A program made the translations under genes and the position numbers. Of a DNA stretch of 64,000 nucleotides, positions 1 to 11,482 are shown piece by piece. The DNA is from Scolanthus callimorphus (taxonomy: Eukaryota; Cnidaria; Anthozoa; Actiniaria; Edwardsiidae): NCBI GenBank assembly GCA_033964015.1, contig CM066916.1, positions 18,352,405-18,416,404 of the forward strand. The letters are read 5' to 3'. A model generated the notes under the pieces. It saw only the letters and a program-made list of their open reading frames with translations. It ran no database searches and was not told the origin of the DNA. The stretch's first letter is position 1; every line of letters begins with the position of its first letter.

Positions 1-100
1 TGCAGCAATATCAAAATAAGTACTAACCTAATTTCGCTTAGCTCCTAGGGCCTTGGGGTGAGAATTAACTTAAAGACTACAGAGTCGTATAATTAATTAT

Positions 101-695
101 TTAACCAGCTTGCCATCAATGTAAAGTTTATCAAGAACTAGCTTTGCTGTTTGCCCTTTTTCCTTCGCTTTTTTGAATTTCGGTACAAGGCGTCTTCTCG
201 CCTCGACGATTTCTCTCGGGTAGTCTTCTGCTATCGCGAAGCTTGTTCCTGCGAGGTTCTTGGCTTTGGAGCGACGTATTCACGATCTTTGAAAAAGCTG
301 AATTTTGCAATAAGAGGCCTTGTCTTACTTGCTTGCTTTTTACCTACACGGTGAGCCCTCTCTATGGGTATGTCGCCAGCTAGATTCTCTTCTATTCCAA
401 GTTTAGCAAGAAAGAAGTCGCGCAGAACTTTTTCGGAATCCAAAAAGGTCTCCTCGCCTAGCTCTTCTGGGATATTGAAGAAGTTTAGGTTATCTCGCCT
501 GCTATGACATTCCAGCTTTATATTTCGTTGTTTCTCCACGTCAAGCGCATCCGAGAGTAGGTCAACTGTGCTCTGTATGTCCGCCATGTTTTCTTCGTGC
601 TTATTTGCTTGTTCCTTCAAGTCTTCAATTTCCTTGTGGGCAAACTCGAGGCTCTTCTCTAATTCCCCGTTCTTCTTTTCAAGCTCTTGTGTCGG
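101..695 (-). pseudogene. LINE ORF1p relic (coiled coil plus RRM-like/CTD)
   Basis: Minus-strand relic of the ORF1 protein of a non-LTR retrotransposon, the RNA-binding chaperone that coats LINE RNA. Reading right to left there is a heptad-rich coiled coil (QELEKKNGELEKSLEFAHKE, about 695-540). An RRM-like block follows with RRDNLNFFNIPEE, then IERAHRVGK and RPLIAKFSFFKDRE. After a frameshift near 231 the C-terminal domain continues, ending DKLYIDGKLVK and a stop at 101-103. This order is that of L1/Tx1-type ORF1 (Transposase_22). No Met start or 5' UTR is visible and no RT follows, so it is a truncated copy. The family is clear from motifs; the exact clade is not. Confidence 0.75.
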
Positions 696-1660
696 AGTGT
701 TTTAGAAGGGACACTGATAGAATTGATCCTTTTCGTGTCCTTTTATTTTTTCCTGCTATTTTATAGTTAAGTAAGGGACAATGTAATGTATAATAAAGAG
801 AACAGAATCTTAACGTCATCCTCCGTAATTTTTTTCTGTACATTTCACGATGTTTACCCCACATTTTTTCACTTTAATCCACTAAACCTCTGGTTTTATA
901 GACTCTGAGAACAATAGAAACCACAAGCACATGGTAGAGACAACAGAAACCGCAGTCACGTGTTGAAAACAAAGGAACACCTGTGTCAACAATCTTAATG
1001 TATTCCTCCGCAATAAAGAACAAAAGAACGCCTGTGTCAACAATAAACCGCAAGCTTATTATTCCGCTTGTTGGCGTTCATTAATTCAACCGCGACGCTC
1101 ATTATGTATTCCGCCTGAAAATTAATATTCCGCCTAAACAATTGGCTAATTCGGTCCCTCCTATACTACTTTCGTCTAAACCAACATAAAATTATGCGAG
1201 TGTTTTAATGTCCTAAAGGTTCTCAGTTTGTTTTTTTGTCTTTTTTTTTCTCTCTCATCTTTATGAATGTCGCTAACCCACATGTATTATCTAAGGGATC
1301 CTCCTCACCCTGCACATAATGCATTGCTTTATTTTTGTTTACATGATTAAATACATCACAAACTGAGTGAATTAATACACTTACCAACAGTTCTAACGAT
1401 TGTTTTCAAATTGATCTATTGTTTTTCGGTGCTTTGATTGGCTAATAGACCGCAAAGGCTCTCGTTTCACGATGGGCCTATAAGTGCACTCCTACAACCG
1501 GGGCCAGACCTGCAGCTTTGCAGTGGCATGCTCCAACATTGGAAGGGGAACGGGGTGTTTACGATATTTTGTCCGCCATAGGTATTTATATGATTTCACA
1601 TGATCTATTATCTGATACTTGTAATGAAAAATATAATTATTCATGACTTTCCCAAAGTTA
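696..1660. other. non-coding stretch
   Basis: AT-rich sequence with stop codons in all frames. Short repeated phrases such as 'caacaggaacgcctgtgtcaac'-like blocks near 960-1045 hint at an old repeat, but no gene or complete element could be supported. Confidence 0.4.
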
Positions 1661-1663
1661 TTA

Positions 1664-1876
1664 GCCGTATTCACACTACAGACGGAAAACTCGTCTGAGA
1701 CGAGTTTTTCGTCCGGACGGAAAACTCGTCTTAGTGTGAAACGGGACGAGACGGATTTTTTTGGGGGAAATCTTAGTGTGAACCGGGACGAGTTCACTGA
1801 ATTCATATCACACGGAAAACTCGTCAGACGAAAAACCCGTCATAACGAGTTTTCCGTCCTCTAATGTGAATACGGC
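1664..1876. mobile_element. MITE with GCCGTATTCACA termini, TA target duplication
   Basis: A 213-bp element whose ends are inverted copies: GCCGTATTCACACTA at the left and TAATGTGAATACGGC at the right, each flanked by TA. Inside are seven or so copies of GAAAACTCGTC or its complement in both orientations, plus two ACGGGACGAG/CCGGGACGAG blocks. Size, terminal repeats and TA duplication fit a Tc1/mariner-type MITE. Similar but degraded motifs continue to about 1965, perhaps a second partial copy. Confidence 0.7.
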
Positions 1877-2015
1877 TAATGTCTGAATTTATCCGTCTTA
1901 TTTCTCCGTCTAAACAGACGATTTTCCGTGGACGATTTTCTCGTCGAGCGAGACGGGAAACTCGCCTTGTAATCCATTAGCTTTCTTTGAAAAGATAACC
2001 AATCAATATTCTTAA

Positions 2016-2893
2016 AGTGCATATCACCCCTGAGAGGAGAGAACATGAAATGCAAGTTGTGTTTGAACAAATAAGAATGACAGCTTTTTTGATTCACGAG
2101 ATATGTGAGAACATAAATTTATGCAAATTGGGTTTTGAAGACTTGGCGAGAGGTATTGTTGAAGGTAGAACTCTCCAACTTGTCAATAAATCTTCCTATA
2201 CCAGCGGTGCTCATACACAGTGATAAAGAAGCCGTTATTGATGCAAAAAAGTCACTGATATTAGTAAGCATATTTTCCACCTCTCGCCACGCCATCAAAT
2301 TTGCATAGAGCTTACATGTCGTTAACCAAAATAGTTATCTATATTGACTTAGTTAATGCTGTGAATCAAGGAAACAGGTCGATGCATATATTTTAGATTT
2401 TTCCAAAGCCTTTGACCGAGTACCACATTGGCGGCAGTTTTCCTCACCCAGAACGTCACTCTAGAGGGTGAAACATCCAGCCAGCGCTCTGTTACTTCTG
2501 GGGTACCTCAACGAATGGTATTGGGACCTTTGTTGTTGCTGCTATTTGTAAAATCTCCCATTTAGCATCTCGTCATCTATAAGGCCCTTGATGGCCCAAA
2601 TGACAGCCTGAATTTGCAAAATGATCTAGATGCCTTGAGTAGGTGGGAGAGGGATTGGCGAATGGCCTTTAATGTAGAAAAATGCCATACGATGTGTTTT
2701 TTCTATGAGCAGGATAGTAAATCCAGGCCTTTCCTATTCACTAAATAACCAGGTATTGGAGAGGATCCACCACCATTCTTACTTAGGGGTATTACTCTCG
2801 GCAGATCGTTAATGAAGCAAAATGTTTGGCATTCTTATTTGTTTAAGCACAACTTTCAGTCCACGTTCTCTCCACTTGGGGTGATATGCACTT
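2016..2893. repeat. inverted repeat pair around a LINE relic
   Basis: The segment 2016-2083 and the reverse complement of 2826-2893 are near-matching copies (shared blocks GTGCATATCACCCC and AACAAATAAGAATG). They sit about 740 bp apart in opposite orientation and enclose the decayed reverse transcriptase at 2370-2815. This could be the long terminal repeats of a foldback element or a locally inverted duplication. Confidence 0.5.
2370..2815 (+). pseudogene. decayed LINE reverse transcriptase
   Basis: Conceptual translation over several frames gives the ordered motifs of a non-LTR reverse transcriptase: LDFSKAFDRVPH (motif A with its catalytic Asp), SGVPQRMVLGPLLLLLF (motif B region, G to R change), then NDLDALSRWERDWRMAFNVEKC and a final SYLGVLLSAD-like block. 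The FADD/YADD catalytic box expected between the second and third motifs is missing, apparently removed by a small deletion near 2575. Stops and frameshifts make it dead. The motif style is close to CR1/Jockey-type LINEs, but the clade is uncertain. Confidence 0.75.
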
Positions 2894-3847
2894 TTTAAAA
2901 GGTCTCTGTATCGTTTTTCGACGTCCTAACGGAAAAAAATCTTGTCGCGTCGCATTTATGCTATAATAATCAGCTAGAAAAGCATGAAAAGGTAATTAAA
3001 TTAAAGAAAATGGAGTGACGGGCAATACAAAAGTATGGGCTATTGAAGCCTAGGAAAACAGTTGAAGCGTCATTTGAGTTTTTAAAATAAACTTTAGGAC
3101 CTTAATGTTAAATTGTAATGCGCATTTAATCAAATTATTTTTTAATTTGCGCAATATAAGTGATTAAATTATTGTTATCATTATTATTACTTCCAGTATA
3201 TTCATATAGATACAGATCATTCAAGTTTACGTTTGAGGGGTGAAAAAAGGAATTTGTGGCTGGTGTATAAGCAATTCTTTCCAATGGTCAGATTAGTCTT
3301 AGTGATAACCGGACGCATTCAGTTGGCGTTCAAAAGGGGACATCCGAAACCAGTTTTTCGTAAGTCCTTAGGATCTAAAGTGTATGTCCCATTATATGTC
3401 CCCGGGGGTGCAGGTAAACCCCCTCTGGCGACTAGACTGTTTGATTCGAGAAACACAGAGAAAACACACGGGAACGCGTGCTACGCAGGCCCTCTTTGAG
3501 ACCTCGAAATATTCGGTCAACTTTGTGCTCAGTTCAGAAAATCTTCGTTAAAAAATTGCCAGTTGAGAGACACTGATTATTTTAACCGGATCTTTTATAT
3601 TTGAGGTAAAAATTATAGGAGACTGAAGTTTAGATGCATTTACACCTATTGGATGGGTCATGGCAAATAGGTATACCAAAACACTGGTTTTTAGACAAAT
3701 TGTCATACTTATGACCCGGCTTATGCCAAATGATTCTACAATACATCGCTCGCAATAGACCTTCTCGGCTTGGGCGAAATGTTTTCCCATTTCAGATCAC
3801 GCGCCATTCATTTGAACAATCTTTCTTTGTTTTGCATGCTTCCATTT
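2894..3847. other. non-coding stretch
   Basis: No gene, splice-bounded exon or repeat with recognisable ends was seen. Open stretches here (for example 3233-3499 plus, 3548-3790 minus) show no conserved motif and look like chance. Confidence 0.4.
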
Positions 3848-4029
3848 AAGAAATAGAACACATTTTTCCATGTACCATAGCCTGATGGGAGCACGCGTGA
3901 AAGGTTGGGAGAACAACAAAGGCTGTGGGAACAGTTATTTGTTTTACACAGTTATTTGTTGTTCGACCAACCTTTTACAAGTGCTACCATCAGGCTACGG
4001 AACATAGGATTAAATGTGTTCTATTTCTT
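3848..4029. mobile_element. foldback element, about 182 bp
   Basis: Near-perfect inverted repeat: AAGAAATAGAACACAT at the left pairs with ATGTGTTCTATTTCTT at the right. Further inward AGCCTGATGG pairs with CCATCAGGCT, then AAAGGTTGG with CCAACCTTT, and the arms come close together around 3940. The whole could fold into one long hairpin. No coding capacity. Likely a MITE; target duplication was not resolved. Confidence 0.65.
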
Positions 4030-5437
4030 TTATAAAATAACATGAAAACACACCATAAAAGAAAAACATTTATGCAGATTTTTGATCGAACTCAGTGTGG
4101 CTCAACTCGCACAATTATTTTGTTTTTTTCTGTTTACTGAGCCCATTCAAAACATAAAAAAATATTAACACTTTTCTTCAGCTTATAAAGAAAGAGACTT
4201 CATTCAGTGATATGTCTTCAATGGTAAATGCGTGGAAAATGAATGTATTTCATGCGAAATCGGTGAAAAGTGGCGGCACACAGCTTGTAAAAATCTCCAC
4301 AGAAAATTTTATGCCAGCCGTTGTTTTTGACTGTTTTCTTAGCAAAACCGAACTCGAAAGGTCGTTTAGACATCAAGAAGATAATGCCCTCTATTTTGTA
4401 TGTAATCCTTCTTGCATAACTATCATAAACTGCATAAATTCCTAATTTAGGAGTGGCAAAACTTAACTTACCTTGCCGTTCGGCCGTCATTTGCCGTCGG
4501 ACGTTTGATTTGATCTTTCACTTGTGCAATCAACAGTTAATCATCACCAGAAATTTAGGACACGTCCGCCATTTTGAATAATTATCAGCGGCTCAGATGT
4601 TTGAGTGAGCGTCAGATTCAATACAGAAACATATGGACTAAAACTACAAAACTTAGATTTTCTCGCGCTGTTAGCGATGAATCAATTTCTTTCAACCGGC
4701 CTCGTAAAGAACATCATTATAGCAACAACCTAACGCCAAAATAAATTATTGTAGAGTTGACTTAATGGTGTCTAATACCAATTGAACGTACACAGCCTTA
4801 ACTCCACACATCTTCTCTATTTTGCGAGCGTGAAATAAGAAGGCATAGTTTATAAATCGTCAGTAAAACCAGAATCTTACCCGGACGAAGTAGTTTCAAG
4901 TGAAGTCGACTTCCACAAGGCCTGTACTTTCTCTCAATGACATCGTTTTTTGGCAATCGAATTGATCAAATGGTGTCTAATAACATTTGTGCTTTGTAGT
5001 AGCTGTTATCTCCTTGAAATTCAGCCATCTTGCCTCGCTAAATCTTCAAAACTCGGTCGAATTCGGAAGGCGAAAACACAGGTAAAAATTGTCCATCGAA
5101 GCTCGTTTTGGTCGCCATATTGAAAAACAGGCCCTAATAAAGTTAGGGACAGAGATAGAGTTATATTTAATGTCCCTAAATGCCTAAATAAGCCAATCAG
5201 CTGGACCTTCTAGCGAAGGCTAATTGCGAGACCGCGAATTGCGCGGGAGCGCCAGCGGTTTCCCCCATTTTAGCGCGAAAATTCGTGTTGTAGCTTTAGA
5301 AAAAGGGGATTTTTTTAAGGTTTGTTTTAGAAGTACTTACTAAAAGTGAAAAAAGTAACAAAAATTTGCTGAAAAACTACTTCGATAGGGTAAGATGATT
5401 TTACTGACGAGTTTATAAACGGAAACAGCGCCTCAAT
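4030..5437. other. non-coding stretch upstream of the RAG1-like gene
   Basis: AT-rich, with no convincing gene. Opposing open frames at 4212-4490 overlap each other and lack recognisable motifs. The last 250 bp before 5438 should contain the promoter of the following gene, but no TATA box or other decisive element was identified. Confidence 0.4.
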
Positions 5438-6885
5438 ATGAGCACGGCCTTGACCCTGGATGTTAAAAGGGAGCTGGATCAATTGAAAATCCTCCGTGTA
5501 TTTCATATGTACGAGAACAAAGAGATGTAAATCTAAAAATAGTCATCCCCCAAAAGGCCTTCGTTACTTGGAGAACACTAAAGTCGAAATTCCCCAACCT
5601 TTCTTACCAAGAACTTTTGGTCTACTCAAGTACAAATCTACTATTCGAGTTGAAAACAACAGAGCGTCTAGAAACTGCACTCACTGTGACTACAAGCCGA
5701 GTTTCGCCGAGGTTAAAGGAAGTAAAGGATATAAAAGGCAGCTATTGTTAAAGAAAACAAGGTCTATTGTGATTTACCCGGAAGAACTAGTAAACCCAAG
5801 TTCATTACGACGACGATCGGAGGAGCTCCAGAGAGAAGTCGATGACCTCAATGAGAAATTGGAAAAGACGGAAAATAGGTGCGCTGCTTTGGCTGCTGAC
5901 ATTGTCCAATTCAAACAAGAGCAAAGCAATGCAAATGACAAAATCTCCAGCCTAGAACGGCAGATCGACGAGTACCTCAGCCAGAATTCTGAATTGAGAT
6001 CTTATATCAATTATTTAGAAGATGATTTTGAAAAGGACATGTCCTTACAAAATGAGGGTAAAGATTATGCAAGCTGTTGTCCACGACAAAAAAAAGGAAG
6101 CTCAAAAAACTTGCAAGCCATGCAGAAAAGGTTTTGTGGTTTGCAGATAGCTTTGGCTTGAAGATTGAGTCTCTAGTCCTGTCAGAAAAAGAGAACCCCC
6201 AAAGCAGTATGAAGATTCCCCTAGGAGAAGCCTCTGGGGTAGACGAAAAAAATCCAAGTATAATAATCTCCCTGAAACAGAGAAGGACAAAATAAGAGCA
6301 ACCCTTTTTATTATGGATAATTCTGCGTCAGCGATGCTGCATATCACGAATTCACAATGAACGATCAGGACCAACAACGAAGTTATCTTGTTAAACAATG
6401 TAGAGGGAAGTTGAACAAATGCTTCCACATCTCTCGTACCCCTGGTAAGGAACCTGGAATACAGATGAACTTTAAAGAGGAACTCAGATACCAGCTTCAG
6501 CAGGTAAGAGAGATGTACCAACCATCTATATTGGGCAATTCCAGTTTTTGACCCCCCATGCATCCATAATTTCTAAAATGGTTTACCCCCCCCCCAATGC
6601 ATATAGAATTCCAGGCAGGTTAAAGAAATCCAGCTTCGAACCCCCCCCCCCCCCCCCCCCCCCCCCCCTGCAATCAGAATTCCCCCTTGCAATCAGAATT
6701 CCGAGTTCTTAAACCCCCCCATCCCATCGTAATTTCCAAATGCCGCCCGTGGGGGGGGGGGGGTACCTTTATTTTCTGGAATTGCCCATTACCCAAGAGG
6801 GTGTTGAGGGTGTTGGGGTACACAGCCCATTTAAAGTGAAAATAAAAGGGAGCCTTATCTCTGAAAAAGGAAGGCAGGCCCCCTG

Positions 6886-6922
<37 letters not shown>

Positions 6923-9384
6923 TCCTCCCCGACACTATGGACAAACCACTGGGTATTTATAGAATGCTATTTATTGCTTTATACAGCAAATGACAAAGGA
7001 GGAATTCAGTAAAGCTCAGATTCGCATTAGTGGAGACGGTGCCATGATGTCCCGTATTTCAAGTTTCATTGTGCTTTCTTTCACACTCCTGGGATATGAA
7101 GAGGCTGTAATGTCAGCATTTGGTAAGATGTACTGGTATAACACTCCAAATCTAAGCCCATCTAACTTCATTAATAATTATTATTGAGACATGAACATGT
7201 TGATGTCAGATTTTTACCTCTGTTGTGAAACAAGCATATTTCTTTTCAAGTTCCATTTTTGTCATTGCTAGGAATGCAAATAGATTTCAAAATAATAAAA
7301 AGAAAAGATAAAAGTTACTGGTAATCTTTTTATTTTTCTGATTACATATTTATTGTCTTTTGTAGGAAATCATGTGTTTGCTATTGTATCAGGCAAAGAG
7401 GACTACAATGTAATAAAAAAGTCATGCAGTGAAACATTTAAGGACATTAATGATCTCATCAAAGAAAAAACATTGATGTAGATGGGAAAAAAATTCCACT
7501 GGAGTTCTATCTATCAGGAGACTACAAGGTAGAGAGCATGCTTGTAAATGTATGAGTAAAGTGTCATTCATTAAGCACTGTAAAAGTATTTGTCATAATA
7601 GCAAAAGTACAAATAACATCAATGTTATTTCAGTTTTTATTGCTTGTGACGGGGATGAATGCAGCCAATTCAACCTATGCCTGCATCTACTGCAAGGTGG
7701 CAAAATCTGACAGGTGTGTAGCACACTATTTTATTCAGAAAAAATTGATTCTGATGCTCCTCCCTGTAGATATGGCACAAGATTATGACATAATTTCACA
7801 TGGAAATTTTTTAGGTGGGACATGTCTGAAAACCACTACTGGGGTGATGGGCATGTGAGGACAACAGAGGAGATGAGGGAGATGTCGCATAAGTCCAAAG
7901 ATAACTTTGGCTGTATAAACCCTCCTCTTCTCAACATTGCACTCAGTAATATACGAGTAGATGAATTACATTTGCTGCTTCGTATTACAGGTAAGTACAC
8001 TTTATACTGTCTTAAGAGAAATTTTTGATAAGAGAGCTGCTTAACAAGGAAACACAAGAAAGTGAAATACTTGTCAGATAAGCAGGGAAGTGACAATGTA
8101 CAGCATCGATGAGCTAAATAGTACACAACATCAGTTGAATACTATCAACAGAGACTTTCTTATGTCTTTGCAATTGTCTGTTATTATCTCATTTTGATGC
8201 ATTCCATAAAAAAACTCTTATTCTAACAATACTATGAGTACTTACAATTTTCAGATGTGCTAGAGAGCAACCTTATACAGTCCAGTATTGAGTGGGACAA
8301 CAGAGATTCTGTAACAAAGTCTGCTCCTCAAAACCACCTAAACAACTTAGTACATGCGTTCAATCAATGTGGAGTCACATTTGCTGTGTGGAGAAAGAAA
8401 GATGAGACAAACAAAAAACAGGGATATATGACTGGACGAGCTTGGTGGGCACTGCAAAAAAGAAAGTGCTCTCAAAGCTTCCCACTCACATGAACAAGGA
8501 ACTATTGGGGATAACTACCTTACTGTGAAACAAGTTTGGAAGGTATAAAAACAGCCAATTGTTGTGGATTTGAAACTACTTTTTTAATTACCTATATAAT
8601 TGTTTCTTGTAGTATGCATGTGAAGGTACTTGTAAATTCTATTTACAGTATGCATTAACTAGATTACTTTGAAAAATCTTTTTCTTTCTAGGATTTCAAG
8701 TCCTTATATGACATCATCAATACTTGGGACCCCACACCTGACATGAAAAATAACTTTTTCACACAGGTCTTTATATAATATATAAATGGATTTGCCAAAT
8801 TAGAAACATCTTTTGTGATGTTTTTCTTTTCAGATTGATAGCCTCTCTTTGTTTTGTAGGCCAAAAACTGGATAAACCTCTATCTGTCTCTGGGTAATGA
8901 GGAGCTGTACTATGGGAAAGCCACAATAACACCCTACATGCATATGTTAGTCTACCATGTACCAAAGTTTCTACATCAAGACTTCGCTCTTAAGAGATTC
9001 ACTGGTCAGGGCATTGAGAAAATTAACGACAGAGTGAGATCCATCTATCATCAAAAATCAAACAAGCATGATGCATGCAGTGAGGCTCTCTTGACTCTCA
9101 AAAGAATGGACCGCCTCCAGGAGTATGAACGAAAAGTCCATAACCACACAAAGAGAAATTTAGATTACTGGGATTCTGAGATTTCTCAGCAGGGGAAAAT
9201 GAGAAAACGTGTCAGTGTGGATCCAAGAGAGGACAAATTGTTCAGATATTGACATTAACTCTCTTGATGCTACAAAGGTTCGGAAAAAGCTTTCAGAGCT
9301 TGGTCTTAAAACAAAGGTCCGAAATATTGAGAAGCTCAGAAAAATGCTAAGAGACAAATTAAATGAAGAAAATATTGCAGAGTA
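5438..9384 (+). CDS. RAG1/Transib-like gene, eight exons, frameshifted
   Basis: Spliced gene resembling a family common in invertebrate genomes. Exons by GT-AG sites: 5438-6503, 6987-7122, 7366-7528, 7634-7713, 7815-7990, 8255-8542, 8692-8766 and 8860-9384. Reading phases join well (GDYK|FLLLV; SDR|WDMS). The N-terminus starts MSTALTLDVKRELDQL, then a coiled coil (about 5810-6040), then LWFADSFGLKIESL and a conserved TPGKEPG block. The core has ISGDG (possible first catalytic Asp), LSGDYKFLLLVTG followed by ACIYCK (zinc-type Cys pair), VDELHLLLRI, and YHVPKF...GQGIEKIND. This block order matches RAG1 (Asp-Gly-x, zinc CxxC, DALH, HVP...GNE), so an RNase-H-fold transposase origin is my inference. 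A SAP-like helix pair (LDATKVRKKLSELGLKTKVR) ends the protein. Single-base breaks occur near 5515, 5700, 6090, 6240-6320, 7480, 8435 and 9230, so a pseudogene or sequencing errors are both possible. No TIRs were found around it, which suggests a resident gene. Confidence 0.7.
6533..6787. mobile_element. MITE (GGGCAATTCCAG family) in intron 1
   Basis: Starts GGGCAATTCCAG and ends CTGGAATTGCCC, flanked by a 3-bp duplication ATT (6530-6532 and 6788-6790). It contains long C and G runs and the phrases 'ccatgcatcc' and 'gaattcc', the reverse complement of phrases in the array at 57.5-58.9 kb, so both belong to one family. It lies in the first intron of the RAG1-like gene. A further poly-C tract at 6888-6919 lies downstream. 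Confidence 0.75.
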
Positions 9385-9928
9385 ATTATCAGAACCCAGC
9401 TCTCAACAACCTACAATAGATGTAAAAAGCTTTACCACTGATTTCACTGACACACCATCGCCAATTTCATGTTTAGTAGTAGGGTGATTTCGAATTTTCA
9501 GCAGTCAACAAACTACCATCAAGCAGTCGTATGTATTAGGCTCAAACTGGTGCCAAAGAATATAATTTGGGAGTCAACTTTTCAAATTATTGAACTGTGC
9601 CTTGAAATTGAGTTTATTTGCCTACTGAGAATTCCAAACCGCCTAACAAAACATGACAATGGTGACTGCATGTCAGTAAAATCAGTTGTAAAAAGTTAAA
9701 AAAGTGTAATATAGTCACTAGGCAAATATTCTATAGAAACACTCTGAGCACAGAAAAAAAAAAACAGAAGATGATTGTTCAGTGCAGATCACTGAAATAT
9801 TGGTCCTGGTTAGAAGCTTCCACAGTCTTGTTTTCTATGCTTTCGACTATTCCATGGAACAACAGTTCAGCTAGTAGATGAGCTTAAAGTAAAAATAAAA
9901 ATTCTCTGGAATACCCATCATGCCTCTT
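9385..9928. other. convergent intergenic region
   Basis: About 540 bp between the 3' ends of two converging genes. AT-rich with no gene. It should hold both 3' UTRs. Confidence 0.4.
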
Positions 9929-10528
9929 CTAGTCAAGTTGGATTTTACAAGGATATGGTTGGGATGCAAGGAGAAGCAAACATCTTTCCACGGTGCTTCT
10001 GCTGGACAATCTGGACTGAAATCCATCCAGCAGAGCTTCAGTGAATGCCTCCAGCCGCTCTGCCGATGGGTTGGGAGCGCTGTAGTTTGCCTGTAAGGCA
10101 GGTGGTAAGTGACTAGCAGGCTCCCATGTTGAGGCACTCATCGGCCAGCCCTGCCACTTCACTAAATACTCTGTTACCTGCAAAACAAAAATAATCAAAT
10201 CAAATATTATTTAGGAACACCACATAAACAAGAAGTATGGCAATGTCTGGGGTTTACCACATGTTTTACAGTCAAATTTGAAGTCGAGCAACACCGAAGT
10301 GATTTCAGGTTATATACTTACCCCTTTCACCTTTCTTCTAGAAATTATTCTCTCCACGTTATAGCGCCGTGGAAGAACATTTGCTTCTCCTTGAATCCGC
10401 TTGGCTTTAGGTAATTCTAGAGCCTCCATATCCTTGTAAAATCCAACTGAACGGCGCCCTCGCGTTGAGACTCGGGCAGCCGCCATCTTGAATACACGAA
10501 GGCGCTCATGGGTGAAACCGCTGGCCAC
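9929..10528 (-). CDS. small chromodomain protein, two exons
   Basis: Two minus-strand exons, 10528-10322 and 10177-9929, joined in phase by a GTAAGT donor (10321 downward) and a TTTTGCAG acceptor (ending 10178). The joined product is about 151 aa from 10528, or 137 aa from the internal MAAARV start at 10486, which I prefer because upstream residues look untranslated. The exon junction falls inside a chromodomain: YNVERIISRRKVKG joins VTEYLVKWQGWPMSASTWEP, with the aromatic Y/W/W positions that form a methyl-lysine cage. A C-terminal tail of about 55 aa (LEAFTEALLDGF...) has no recognised domain. It likely reads methylated histone tails in the nucleus. It could be a host CBX-like gene or a chromodomain left by a chromovirus integrase; its own intron favours a host gene. 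Confidence 0.7.
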
Positions 10529-10788
10529 TCACGGATGTCCTAAATATCCATCTCGCTATTTCCTCGCGCTACCAATCATTTCTATCGTTTTCTGAAGGTT
10601 CCACCGTTTTATAGATGCTGTTTTTTTAAGATTTAGATGGAGGAAGGATAGAAACTGCTGTAGTTTTGTCGCCGGTTTTGTCATAGTTTGGCGAGTGGTA
10701 AAACGTTTCCGGTCAAAGCTATTTACCATAACATTACAATAGCGTTATGGTAATTGGTTTCGACCAATCAGAGCACGCATACTATGTA

Positions 10789-11084
10789 ACAATTAGACTA
10801 CGAGTTCGAGTTTTCTATGAGGCAATAGATAGTTAAACGAGGCGCGTAGCGCCGAGTTGACTATTTGACTCAGAAAACGAGAACGAGTAGTCTAATTGTT
10901 TTAGTAGAAACCCACTAGCATACTACCTTCGAGTTGTTGATAAAACGTATTTATTTTCATGGTTTTAGAAAGTTTTGCGCTAGCGTTTTCGCTACTCTCT
11001 ATCTATTACGTGATAGATAGTGAGTAGCGGAGCCAATCAGATTGCAGGATTCGTGATAGCATGCGGGTGGATTTCTACTAAAAA
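10789..11084. repeat. two adjoining foldbacks
   Basis: The first palindrome (10789-10899) pairs ACAATTAGACTAC with GTAGTCTAATTGT, with GTTCGAGTTTTC and GAAAACGAGAAC as inner arms. The second (10899-11084) pairs TTTTAGTAGAAACCCAC with GTGGATTTCTACTAAAA. It contains a third hairpin, CTATCTAT...ATAGATAG, near 11000-11025. They share the junction at 10899, suggesting one composite MITE or one inserted at the edge of the other. Confidence 0.6.
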
Positions 11085-11200
11085 ATGATATATCATTTTA
11101 TTTAAAACGATATAATATCATTTTATTTAAAATGAATTTTATTTAAAATGATATATCCTTCGGTGCGTAGCAGAAGAAGAAGTAATACTCATGGGAATTA

Positions 11201-11482
11201 GCCGGCGAAAGCCGACACCTCTTAGAGACTCTCGCAAAGAGGCGTCTGCGCGCTCAAGCCAAACACTCCATACTGATGACGTATTTTGACCCACATCTGG
11301 TCAAAAGAATTACGAGGCCAATTTAACTTTGTTGCATATTTTTTCATCTTATTTGAAGTCCTTGCTATAAAATACTTTGTGTGCTATAAAAATAATTTAC
11401 CGCGTAATACTTTTGAGCGCGCAGATGCCTCTTTTGGGGAGTCTCTTTCGGCGACCGCTAAGAGGTGTCGGCTTTCGCAGGC
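11201..11482. mobile_element. MITE with about 55-bp terminal inverted repeats
   Basis: The left arm (GCCGGCGAAAGCCGACACCT... to GCGCGCTCAA at 11255) is the inverted counterpart of the right arm (TTGAGCGCGCAGATGCCTCT... to TGTCGGCTTTCGCAGGC). TA lies on both sides. The interior is AT-rich without a coding frame. A non-autonomous DNA transposon with TA duplication is likely. Confidence 0.65.

Noticed and set aside
4212..4490. Overlapping opposite frames of 77 and 90 aa
   Set aside because: They overlap on both strands and neither shows a motif; chance frames in AT-rich DNA.
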